A stretch of 7,119 bases of DNA from Desulfobulbaceae bacterium (GTDB lineage Bacteria; Desulfobacterota; Desulfobulbia; Desulfobulbales; Desulfocapsaceae): the NCBI GenBank assembly GCA_024643445.1, contig JAHEMX010000193.1, positions 1-7,119 of the forward strand. Reading direction: 5' to 3'. This document shows, piece after piece, positions 1 to 5,908 of the stretch; the stretch's first letter is position 1, and every line of letters starts with the position of its first letter. The notes under the pieces were generated by a model that was not told the DNA's origin, made no database searches, and worked only from the letters and a program-made list of their open reading frames with translations. A program made the translations under genes and the position numbers.

Positions 1-373
1 ATGACCCGGAAATGTATCCCCGCACGATGCACTCAACGGAGAGCGGCTTCGTCTTCTTTACCAGCATTGACCTGCCCGCAAGTATCCCGGCATAAGGCTG
101 GCAGGCGGCAGGGTATTCGGTGACATCGGCGCTGATCAGATGATTTTCGACAATGTCCTTGAGCAGATCGAACCAGAAGAGAGAAAGCTGCGTCAGAATC
201 TTGCCCTTACCGGGTATAGCGTCTCCCATCACAACATCGTAGGCAGAAATCCGGTCGCTGGCGACCATCAATAACTTGTCTTCATGGCCGGGTATAGCGT
301 ACATATCGCGCACCTTTCCCCGATGTACCAGGTTCAATCCTTTGAAATCTGTTTGTATCACGGCGTCTGTCAT
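1..373 (-). CDS. purC: Phosphoribosylaminoimidazole-succinocarboxamide synthase (SAICAR synthetase), N-terminal part, cut by window edge
   Basis: I translated this frame by hand: 124 codons from an ATG at 373-371, still open at base 1. PurC is a cytoplasmic enzyme of purine synthesis that uses ATP to join CAIR with aspartate, giving SAICAR. Visible family signatures are HRGKVRD at residues 17-23 (nucleotide-binding N-terminal strand), VASDRISAYDVVM at 37-49, IPGKGKILTQLSLFWF at 53-68, and RSMLVKK followed by VECIVRGYISGS near 101-124. The pattern resembles the long form of the family, about 290-300 residues, so roughly 170 residues should lie outside the window. The start is supported by a strong AGGAG at a 6-base spacing. 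The gene follows the DUF3108 gene after 43 bases on the same strand and is probably co-transcribed, although a small hairpin lies between them. The family assignment is very secure. Confidence 0.96.
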   Translation of the reverse strand, partial: MTDAVIQTDFKGLNLVHRGKVRDMYAIPGHEDKLLMVASDRISAYDVVMGDAIPGKGKILTQLSLFWFDLLKDIVENHLISADVTEYPAACQPYAGILAGRSMLVKKTKPLSVECIVRGYISGS

Positions 374-394
374 AGCTCTCTCCTCTCTCGTTTC

Positions 395-417
395 ATCGCC
401 TCTTTATTACAGGCGAT
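395..417 (-). other. Small intercistronic hairpin between the DUF3108 gene and purC
   Basis: A perfect 7-bp inverted repeat, ATCGCCT / AGGCGAT with a 9-base loop, begins at the last base of the DUF3108 stop codon and ends about 21 bases before the purC start. The downstream arm is followed in the minus-strand transcript by GAAACGAG, not a U-tract, so it does not fit a Rho-independent terminator. It could be an mRNA-stabilising or processing stem, or chance. The purC ribosome binding site lies just outside it. Confidence 0.3.
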
Positions 418-1292
418 TATTGTTGCAGATATTTTTCCAGTATTGCTCCATCGTAACGCGGGCAAGCCTTGTTATTATATGTCACAAGATCGGCGGTCAG
501 GGAACCGATCACCAGTTTTGAATTCACCTGCACCGGTACCCGGCAGTCATCATCGGTATACCAGATGACGGTATCTCCCCGCTTATCATAGAGTCCACTG
601 AATTTTAATATGGGTTCCACCACAAGGGTCGTTACCGTTCCCAGTATGGTTCTTTCGAGGAGTTCCTGTTTTCGAACCATGACAACGACTTCGTTGCGCT
701 TGTTATCGGCAAAGGTCGGCACAACAAAAGGGTGTCCCGGCACCAGGGGCATGACACGACTGGCGAAAAAGGAAGAAAATTCATTCTGTATCTTTTTGCC
801 GGCCTCGAAAATCTCAACTTCTCCATCATTGAGGGTAAACAGAACCTTCCCTTTGTCCTGATCGTATCGAAACACCCGGTGCGCTTCGTAATGGTATCCT
901 TCTTTCTGCCAGACCTCGTAATGGTAGGGCAGTCGTTCAGGACCGCTTACATGCGTCACATGCCGGTCTTCAACCGGATAGAGACCTGAAAAAATCCCGT
1001 TTTCTGTGGTAACCAGTGCATCAATCCTATAGCAGTCTTGCGGTTCATCGGCTTCACAGCGGCTCAACTTCAGGTGCAGCTCTCCCAGTTTAAACCCGCC
1101 TGTGTAGGATATATCAAAGCGAAACGTCTCGCCTCCCGAATAGGCTGTAGGTATTAGATCGGAAGCTATTTTACCATACGGGAAATCCGTCAATTCCTTG
1201 TCACCCTTCCCTGATGGATCGCCTGCCGGGATAGCTTCGCCGGCAATGAAAAAAAGAGTGACAATAAAAAGTAATGAAATCCTTGCTTTCAT
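417..1292 (-). CDS. Secreted DUF3108-family protein of unknown function
   Basis: This 291-residue protein begins with a classical signal peptide: K2 and R4, a hydrophobic core at residues 5-17, then a likely cleavage site near A20 or A23. No lipobox cysteine follows, so the mature protein is predicted to be soluble in the periplasm. The body is rich in beta-strand-like alternation (ETFRFDISYTGGFKLGELHL near 55-74; GDTVIWYTDDDCRVPVQV near 240-256) and matches DUF3108, a family without an established function. The mature part has four cysteines (79, 87, 250, 277), enough for two disulfides. Its ATG lies 12 bases after the mqnP stop, and the weak SD-like GAGG overlaps that stop (TGAGG), implying coupled translation with mqnP. 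It sits at the tail of the menaquinone block, but nothing in its sequence ties it to quinone chemistry. The family call rests on recognition of the C-terminal pattern and is fairly secure; the function is unknown. Confidence 0.85.
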   Translation of the reverse strand: MKARISLLFIVTLFFIAGEAIPAGDPSGKGDKELTDFPYGKIASDLIPTAYSGGETFRFDISYTGGFKLGELHLKLSRCEADEPQDCYRIDALVTTENGIFSGLYPVEDRHVTHVSGPERLPYHYEVWQKEGYHYEAHRVFRYDQDKGKVLFTLNDGEVEIFEAGKKIQNEFSSFFASRVMPLVPGHPFVVPTFADNKRNEVVVMVRKQELLERTILGTVTTLVVEPILKFSGLYDKRGDTVIWYTDDDCRVPVQVNSKLVIGSLTADLVTYNNKACPRYDGAILEKYLQQ

Positions 1293-1304
1293 AAAAACAG
1301 CGCC

Positions 1305-2162
1305 TCAGGAAGTGGCCAGTGAAAGCCAGGTCGCGAAGAAAATGATGACACTGATAAAACCGTTCATTGAAAAAAACGATGCCTGAATGCGGGTAAGATC
1401 GTTCGGGCTGACGATCAGGTGCTGGTAGAAAAGCGCTGCCGCAGTCAGGAGAAGGCCGAGAAAATAAAAAAAGTTAAGTCCTTCCCTGATTCCCGTCAAA
1501 GCAAACAGGATGAAGGCGACGACATGGAAAAAACCGGCTAGCCGGAATGCTTTTTGAGCTCCGAGACGTGACGGCAGTGAGTAAAGTCCGGCCTTCTTAT
1601 CAAATTCCGTATCGAGACAGGCGTAGACGGTATCAAATCCTGCGACCCAGAACAGCACGCCAAGTGACAGGGCCAAAGGGTATCCAGACAGACTCCCGGT
1701 AACCGCCACCCAGCCGCCAAGCGGAGAAAAGGCAAGCGCTACACCGAGGATAAGGTGACATAAGGAGGTGAAGCGTTTAGTCAGCGAATAGAACAGGGTT
1801 AAACCGAGGGCAAACGGCGCCAGCAGAAGGGTCAACCGGTTGAGCATGTAACAGGCCATAAAAAACAGGATGGCGGAAATGATAACCAGTATCCAGGCTT
1901 CTGTGCTTTTAATCTCTCCTGCAGGAAGAGCCCTGCCGGCGGTCCGTGGATTTGCCGCATCAAATTTCCAGTCAATCAATCGGTTGAATCCCATGGCGCA
2001 CGTCCGTGCCCCGACCATTGCCACAATTATCCAGAAAAAAACCTTGGCCGGGGGGACGCCGCCGGCAGCAAGAAATGCTCCGGTGAAGGCAAATGGCATC
2101 GCAAAAATGGTGAGCTTGAACTTGATCATCTCAAGCAGAACCGACAGCTTCCTGATAAGCAT
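1305..2162 (-). CDS. mqnP: UbiA-family polyprenyltransferase of menaquinone synthesis (MqnP-like)
   Basis: This is a 285-residue integral membrane prenyltransferase with multiple hydrophobic helices throughout. Both aspartate-rich motifs that bind Mg-polyprenyl diphosphate are present: NRLIDWKFD (N60, D64, D68) and a second motif with D177, D184 and D188 in FDTVYACLDTEFDKK. The typical RTAGRALPAG follows the first motif and YSLPSRLG the second. In this neighbourhood the likely acceptor is 1,4-dihydroxy-6-naphthoate of the futalosine pathway, not 4-hydroxybenzoate; that is inferred from context. The start is a choice: I prefer the ATG at 2162-2160, which overlaps the ubiX stop as TGATG, has GGGGGAG three bases upstream and gives the usual family length. 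An in-frame ATG at 2174 has only a weak purine stretch, and one at 2222 would add 20 non-family residues and overlap ubiX by 61 bases. Function as a UbiA enzyme is secure; the exact start is moderately so. Confidence 0.93.
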   Translation of the reverse strand: MLIRKLSVLLEMIKFKLTIFAMPFAFTGAFLAAGGVPPAKVFFWIIVAMVGARTCAMGFNRLIDWKFDAANPRTAGRALPAGEIKSTEAWILVIISAILFFMACYMLNRLTLLLAPFALGLTLFYSLTKRFTSLCHLILGVALAFSPLGGWVAVTGSLSGYPLALSLGVLFWVAGFDTVYACLDTEFDKKAGLYSLPSRLGAQKAFRLAGFFHVVAFILFALTGIREGLNFFYFLGLLLTAAALFYQHLIVSPNDLTRIQASFFSMNGFISVIIFFATWLSLATS

Positions 2163-2734
2163 CAGCTCCCCCATCTTTTTCGGCCGGGAATATCGATACC
2201 AAGCTGATCCATAATCCGCCACGCGAAAAAGGTTGCCGCTTCATGCAGATCGGCAGGTTTGAGGTAAAAGCTCGGCATCGGCGGACAGATAATGGCGCCT
2301 GCATCGTGGGCTTTAAGCATGTTTTCAAGATGGGTGCGGTTAAAGGGTGTCTCACGGACACAGAGTATCAGTTTCTTTTTTTCCTTCAACAGGACATCGG
2401 CACTGCGGTGTATCAGGTTAATGGACAAACCTCCGGCAATAGCGGCAAGGGTTCCCATGGAACAGGGCAGAACGACCATCGCATCATAATCACTCGACCC
2501 TGAGGCGGGAGGAGCAGCGAAATCATCACTTGCAAACCAGCGTGATACCCCCGACAGATCAACGGCTTCAAGGCCATCTTCCATCAGCAACACCCTCCGG
2601 CCGGAGTCGGAACAGATCCCGTGCACTGTTACCTGGTTCAGCGTATCACACAAAGCAAGAAAAGCACGGAGATAAAGTATGCCGGAAGCACCGGTGACGG
2701 CCACAAGGATTTTAATTGGTTCTTCCTTTTTCAT
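2162..2734 (-). CDS. ubiX: Flavin prenyltransferase (UbiX family)
   Basis: UbiX attaches a dimethylallyl group to FMN to make the prenylated FMN cofactor used by UbiD-type decarboxylases. From the preferred start the protein has 190 residues, close to E. coli UbiX (189). Visible features are TGASG at 14-18 (FMN phosphate loop), LPCSMGTLAAIAGGLS at 89-104 with the conserved serine S92, ADVLLKEKKKLILCVRETP at 112-130, HLENM at 135-139, and PPMPSFY at 151-157 with the conserved tyrosine. After TGASG the usual IYG is replaced by ILYLRAF, a minor variation. The start at 2734 is preferred because GGGAG lies 10 bases upstream; another in-frame ATG at 2767 overlaps the mqnA stop (ATGA) but has no ribosome binding site and adds 11 poorly conserved residues. 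Expected role: supplying cofactor for the menaquinone-pathway decarboxylase. No UbiD partner is encoded in this window. Confidence 0.93.
   Translation of the reverse strand: MKKEEPIKILVAVTGASGILYLRAFLALCDTLNQVTVHGICSDSGRRVLLMEDGLEAVDLSGVSRWFASDDFAAPPASGSSDYDAMVVLPCSMGTLAAIAGGLSINLIHRSADVLLKEKKKLILCVRETPFNRTHLENMLKAHDAGAIICPPMPSFYLKPADLHEAATFFAWRIMDQLGIDIPGRKRWGS
2163..2172 (-). promoter_or_regulatory. Ribosome binding site and TGATG coupling that set the mqnP start
   Basis: GGGGGAG (2172-2166) lies inside the last ubiX codons, three bases before the ATG at 2162, which shares a base with the ubiX TGA stop. The spacing is tight, but the stop-start overlap favours coupled translation and decides against the longer 2222 start. 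The in-frame ATG at 2174 has only GAAAAAG before it. Confidence 0.5.
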
Positions 2735-2744
2735 GGTTTGTCTA

Positions 2745-2749
2745 CTCCC
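2745..2749 (-). promoter_or_regulatory. Ribosome binding site that sets the ubiX start
   Basis: GGGAG lies 10 bases before the ATG at 2734. The competing in-frame ATG at 2767, overlapping the mqnA stop, has only CTCGATGAAAA upstream. The site therefore supports the 190-residue form of UbiX. Confidence 0.5.
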
Positions 2750-2763
2750 AAACGGTTCTACCA

Positions 2764-3615
2764 TCATTTTTCATCGAGTTGTATGATTTTAAGCGGCAAC
2801 GCCTGCGCCGAGGCCTCATCAAAATGCAGGAGGTAGTTGAAGAACTGCTGCAGGGCCTGAAGCTTTCGCTCATCAAGATCATATTCAATGCCCTTAAGAT
2901 AGGCATGACAGGCATCGACCGCCATCGGGATTTTCGGGGCGGCGAGCCGACAGATAGCCTTGAGTTGCGCAACCCCCTCATCTCGGCAACTCACCAGCTC
3001 CCGGTGAATGTTTGCAACAAGCAATCTGTTTTCCTGCCAGAAGTCTTCCCTTACGGCGCAGACCGCGAAAACAAATGGCAGGCCGGTATGAATCTGCCAG
3101 GTTTCTCCGAGATCAAGACAATACTGATAGCTTCCCTCAATTTTCAAGCGCAGTGCTTCGTCACCAATGGCAAGAATCGCCTCGGCGCTCTTCTGTCTCG
3201 CCGCCCTGATATCTCCGGTAATATAGAGCGGCTTGACGCTGAAAAACTCTTCAAGAATAATACGGACAAGACAGACAGAGGTCTTTGACTGGGAACTGAG
3301 CAGAACGGGAAGCCCCGATAATTTCTCGGGCTTATACCGGGAAAACAGAAAAACCGAACCTACCGGCCCATTCGCACTGATTGACAGGTCAGCAAGGAGT
3401 CGATATTTTTCCGGGCGGATACCATATTCATGCGAGGAGACAAATCCGAGTTCAATAGCTCCAGCGGCCAACATACGGTTGAGTGCAGCGGGGTGTTCCT
3501 CCACCAGTTTCCAGGCTGGGTCGTAGCTCCGCTGTTTCCATATTTCATGAATCGGTGCGGTATTGATGTAATGCACCATGCCGATTCGTACAGCGGGGAG
3601 CTGAGCCTGTTGCAT
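2764..3615 (-). CDS. mqnA: Chorismate dehydratase, first enzyme of the futalosine menaquinone pathway
   Basis: MqnA removes water from chorismate to form 3-[(1-carboxyvinyl)oxy]benzoate. It is a cytoplasmic enzyme with a periplasmic-binding-protein-like fold. The 283-residue product shows the family landmarks in order: VHYINTAPI at 14-22, LNRMLAAGAIELGFVSSHEY at 45-64 (substrate pocket with the paired serines), SISANGPVGSVFLFS at 78-92, the SQSKTS turn near 108-113, AILAIGDEAL near 146-155 and TGLPFVFA in the C-terminal half. The start lies five bases after the mqnC stop. The bases before it (CATCCATCTAGTTTTT) hold no recognisable Shine-Dalgarno sequence, so translation probably depends on ribosomes finishing mqnC. 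The next in-frame ATG (residue 13) has no better site and would remove the start of the conserved fold. The stop overlaps or abuts the ubiX reading frame. Identification is secure. Confidence 0.95.
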   Translation of the reverse strand: MQQAQLPAVRIGMVHYINTAPIHEIWKQRSYDPAWKLVEEHPAALNRMLAAGAIELGFVSSHEYGIRPEKYRLLADLSISANGPVGSVFLFSRYKPEKLSGLPVLLSSQSKTSVCLVRIILEEFFSVKPLYITGDIRAARQKSAEAILAIGDEALRLKIEGSYQYCLDLGETWQIHTGLPFVFAVCAVREDFWQENRLLVANIHRELVSCRDEGVAQLKAICRLAAPKIPMAVDACHAYLKGIEYDLDERKLQALQQFFNYLLHFDEASAQALPLKIIQLDEK

Positions 3616-3620
3616 AAAAA

Positions 3621-4715
3621 CTAGATGGATGAACTTTTGGTTTTCTTATAACCCGGCAACTTAAAACAGGAGGAACTAACCTGGCTATAATCCATCAGTC
3701 GCTGTTGCGGTATAAATCCGGCTTCAGATACCAGACGACGTATTTCCTTTTCAGAAAGTCGGAAACTGACACCGGCTGCAGCGACAACATTTTCCTCGAT
3801 CATCGTAGAGCCGAAATCATTTGCCCCGAAAAACAGAGCCATCTGGGCAACTTTTGGTCCCTGTGTCACCCAGGAAACCTGAATATTATCGAAGTTATCA
3901 AGATAGATCCGGCAGAGCGCAAGCATTCGCAGATATTCAAAACTGGTACTTCTCGGCCGGTCTTTTCGTGAGAGTGCCGTGTTATCGGGTTGAAATGACC
4001 AGGGGATAAAGGCGGTGAAACCGCCCGTACGATCCTGAAGATCACGCAGGCGCCTCAGATGCTCTAGCCGTTCCGCCATGGATTCAACATGACCATACAT
4101 CATGGTCGCCGTCGTTCTGAGACCGAGCAGATGAGCTTCTTCCATAACACCAAGCCACTCATCCGCACTGCATTTACGCGGCGCAATCGTCTGCCTGACC
4201 CGATCGCTCAATATTTCAGCCCCGCCGCCGGGAATCGAATCAAGTCCGGAAGCAATCAGTCGCTGCAGAACCGTTTTTACCGTTAGACCTGAAAGCGCGG
4301 CAAAATGACAGATTTCGGGTGGCGAAAAGCCATGGATATGGATACCCCGCTGTTTGATAAAGCGCAGCAGTTCTTCATAGTATTCAAGCGTAAGCTCAGG
4401 GTGCAGCCCTCCCTGCAGGAGGATCTGTGTACCGCCAAGCTCTTTTGTCTCTTCTATTTTTTTTTCAAGTTCATTCCTGCTCAGCAAAATCCCGGCCGGA
4501 TCCTCCGGCGTCTTGAAGAATGCACAGAACTTACAGGCAGATATACAGATGTCGGTATAGTTGATGTTTCGATCTATGACATAGGTCACCGTGTTGTCAG
4601 GATGTTTCCGGCGCCGCATCTCATCTGCGCGAAACCCGAGTTCATAGAGATCAGCCGAGGCTGCAAGTTCAAGAAACTCCTGGTCACCGAGTCTAATATC
4701 AAGATTCTGCTTCAT
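3621..4715 (-). CDS. mqnC: Cyclic dehypoxanthinylfutalosine synthase (radical SAM)
   Basis: MqnC uses a SAM-derived radical to cyclise dehypoxanthine futalosine into the spiro intermediate that MqnD then cleaves. The 364-residue protein carries the radical-SAM motif CISACKFC, with C57, C61 and C64 as ligands of the 4Fe-4S cluster. LLQGGLHPEL at 99-108 and SIPGGGAEIL at 160-169 follow, as in the MqnC/MqnE/CofH group. I assign MqnC over MqnE from the C-terminal stretch SWVTQGPKVAQMALFFGAND followed by GSTMIEENVV, a hallmark of MqnC; its neighbour has the MqnE version of that segment. The last 18 or so residues (serine- and lysine-rich) look like a non-conserved tail. The gene starts 34 bases after the mqnE stop; purine stretches GGAG and GTGAG lie upstream at loose spacing. 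Identification is secure. Confidence 0.95.
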   Translation of the reverse strand: MKQNLDIRLGDQEFLELAASADLYELGFRADEMRRRKHPDNTVTYVIDRNINYTDICISACKFCAFFKTPEDPAGILLSRNELEKKIEETKELGGTQILLQGGLHPELTLEYYEELLRFIKQRGIHIHGFSPPEICHFAALSGLTVKTVLQRLIASGLDSIPGGGAEILSDRVRQTIAPRKCSADEWLGVMEEAHLLGLRTTATMMYGHVESMAERLEHLRRLRDLQDRTGGFTAFIPWSFQPDNTALSRKDRPRSTSFEYLRMLALCRIYLDNFDNIQVSWVTQGPKVAQMALFFGANDFGSTMIEENVVAAAGVSFRLSEKEIRRLVSEAGFIPQQRLMDYSQVSSSCFKLPGYKKTKSSSI

Positions 4716-4749
4716 AACCGTATTCTCACTCCGTGCCCGTCCTGCTCAT

Positions 4750-5850
4750 TCAGGCATCGTGCACCTTGATTACATCGTACAGGGTGCCCCTCTCGACAGG
4801 AATACGGCCAGCCTCTCTGATGAGGTGTATCAGGGTTTTGCTTCCGATAGCCTGGTCGGTTTCAGCACCGGCCATATGGGTGATCACCTCCTCCTTGACC
4901 GTTCCATCCATATCATCGGCCCCGAAAGAGAGGGCAATCTGGGCGAGTTTGGGACCGATCATGACCCAGTAGGCCTTGATATGCGGGAAATTGTCGAGGT
5001 AAAGCCGGGCGATGGCAATGTTTTTCAGATCGTCGATGCCGGTCGTGCCGGATAGAGAATCCATGCCGGTATTCTTCGGATGAAAAGCCAGCGGAATAAA
5101 GGCCAGGAATCCCCCGCTCTCATCCTGGGCCGAGCGCAGGGCATGAAGATGCTCCACACGCTCCTGGAGGCTTTCAATATGGCCATAGAGCATGGTTGCA
5201 TTGCTGTGCAGACCACAGCGGTGAGCTGCCCGGGCAATACCCAGCCAGTCAGCACCTGACAGCTTATCCTTGCAGGTGAGCTCCCGGATACGCGGGCTGA
5301 AAACCTCGGCTCCTCCTCCGGGAAGAGAGCCTAAACCGGCCTCCTGCAGCACCCCCAGCGTCTCTTCAACCGGCTTACCGCATAGCTTCGAAAGATGGGC
5401 GATCTCAACACAGGTGAAGGCCTGGATATGGACGTCAGGCCGCACTTCCTTGATACCGCGGAGCAGGCCTGTGTAATACTCAAACGGCAGATCGGGGTGT
5501 ATGCCGCCAACCATATGAATCTCGACAATCGGCTCAGCAATCCGTTCACGTACCTTTTCCTTGACTTCCTCGATGCTCATCTCGTAGGCGAGATCATCAT
5601 CGCCTTTACGTCCGAAGGCACAGAATTTACAGAGATTCGTGCAGATATTGGAATAATTGATGTGCTGGTTGTAGATGAAATACGCCTTGTCCTGATTGAG
5701 ACGTTCCCGGACAATATTGGCCAGGTATCCGATACAGAGGATATCGGAACTGTTATACAGCTTCAGCCCATCGGCAACACTGAGTCTCTCTGAGGCGATG
5801 ATTTTGTCGTGGATATCGGCAAGACCTGCCCGTTCTATATATTTTCTCAC
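4750..5850 (-). CDS. mqnE: Aminodeoxyfutalosine (aminofutalosine) synthase (radical SAM)
   Basis: MqnE couples the MqnA product with the adenosyl radical of SAM to give 6-amino-6-deoxyfutalosine. The 366-residue protein has the cluster motif CTNLCKFC (C70, C74, C77), VGGIHPDLPFEYY from 114, SLPGGGAEVF at 175-184, NATMLYGHIES, and the MqnE-type segment AYWVMIGPKLAQIALSFGAD followed by DMDGTV. The start is a GTG at 5850-5848. The N-terminus (ERAGLADIHDKI, ERLSVADGLKLY) aligns with the usual beginning of the family, so a much later start is unlikely. The frame stays open upstream to a stop at 5886, but there is no ATG or TTG in that stretch. No Shine-Dalgarno sequence is visible, because the U-tract of an intrinsic terminator ends five bases before the GTG. 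A three-codon ATG-CCG-TGA reading frame overlaps the start. It is the first gene of the menaquinone block. The enzyme call is secure; how it is expressed is unclear. Confidence 0.94.
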   Translation of the reverse strand: MRKYIERAGLADIHDKIIASERLSVADGLKLYNSSDILCIGYLANIVRERLNQDKAYFIYNQHINYSNICTNLCKFCAFGRKGDDDLAYEMSIEEVKEKVRERIAEPIVEIHMVGGIHPDLPFEYYTGLLRGIKEVRPDVHIQAFTCVEIAHLSKLCGKPVEETLGVLQEAGLGSLPGGGAEVFSPRIRELTCKDKLSGADWLGIARAAHRCGLHSNATMLYGHIESLQERVEHLHALRSAQDESGGFLAFIPLAFHPKNTGMDSLSGTTGIDDLKNIAIARLYLDNFPHIKAYWVMIGPKLAQIALSFGADDMDGTVKEEVITHMAGAETDQAIGSKTLIHLIREAGRIPVERGTLYDVIKVHDA

Positions 5851-5855
5851 GGCAT

Positions 5856-5885
5856 AAAAAAAGCCGGTTATACATAACCGGCTTT
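5856..5885 (-). terminator. Intrinsic (Rho-independent) terminator after the sigma-factor gene
   Basis: On the minus-strand transcript AAAGCCGGTTA and TAACCGGCTTT form a perfect 11-bp stem closed by the 4-base loop TGTA, followed by a run of seven U in total (the first three can pair with the stem's A residues). It starts 23 bases after the sigma-factor stop (TGA followed directly by TAA in frame). On the plus strand the stem is followed by only three T then AATCTCG, so it is one-directional. It should end sigma-factor transcription. Because the mqnE start comes five bases later, it also lies in the leader of the menaquinone operon for any transcript starting upstream of it. Confidence 0.88.
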
Positions 5886-5908
5886 AATCTCGTATGGTGG
5901 CTTGGTTA

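Noticed and set aside
395..417. Hairpin after the DUF3108 stop as a Rho-independent terminator
   Set aside because: The 7-bp stem is perfect but has a 9-base loop and no U-tract after it on either strand, so I kept it only as an unexplained small stem.
2716..3288. A 190-codon plus-strand open frame opposite mqnA
   Set aside because: It lies wholly within mqnA, which has clear family motifs on the other strand. The plus-strand product has no recognisable domain.
4305..4769. A 154-codon plus-strand open frame opposite mqnC
   Set aside because: It is antisense to conserved MqnC motifs, including the cluster cysteines, with no independent support.
3621..5850. mqnC and mqnE as a recent tandem duplication
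   Set aside because: They share the radical-SAM scaffold and the GGGAE-type motif but differ along most of their length, and each has its own family-specific C-terminal signature. They are ancient paralogues commonly found together.
5860..5885. The terminator palindrome as an operator for a dimeric repressor or as a bidirectional terminator
   Set aside because: The A-run before the stem and seven-T run after it on the minus strand fit a one-way terminator for the sigma gene. No second copy of the palindrome was noticed in the window, and there is no convergent plus-strand gene to terminate.
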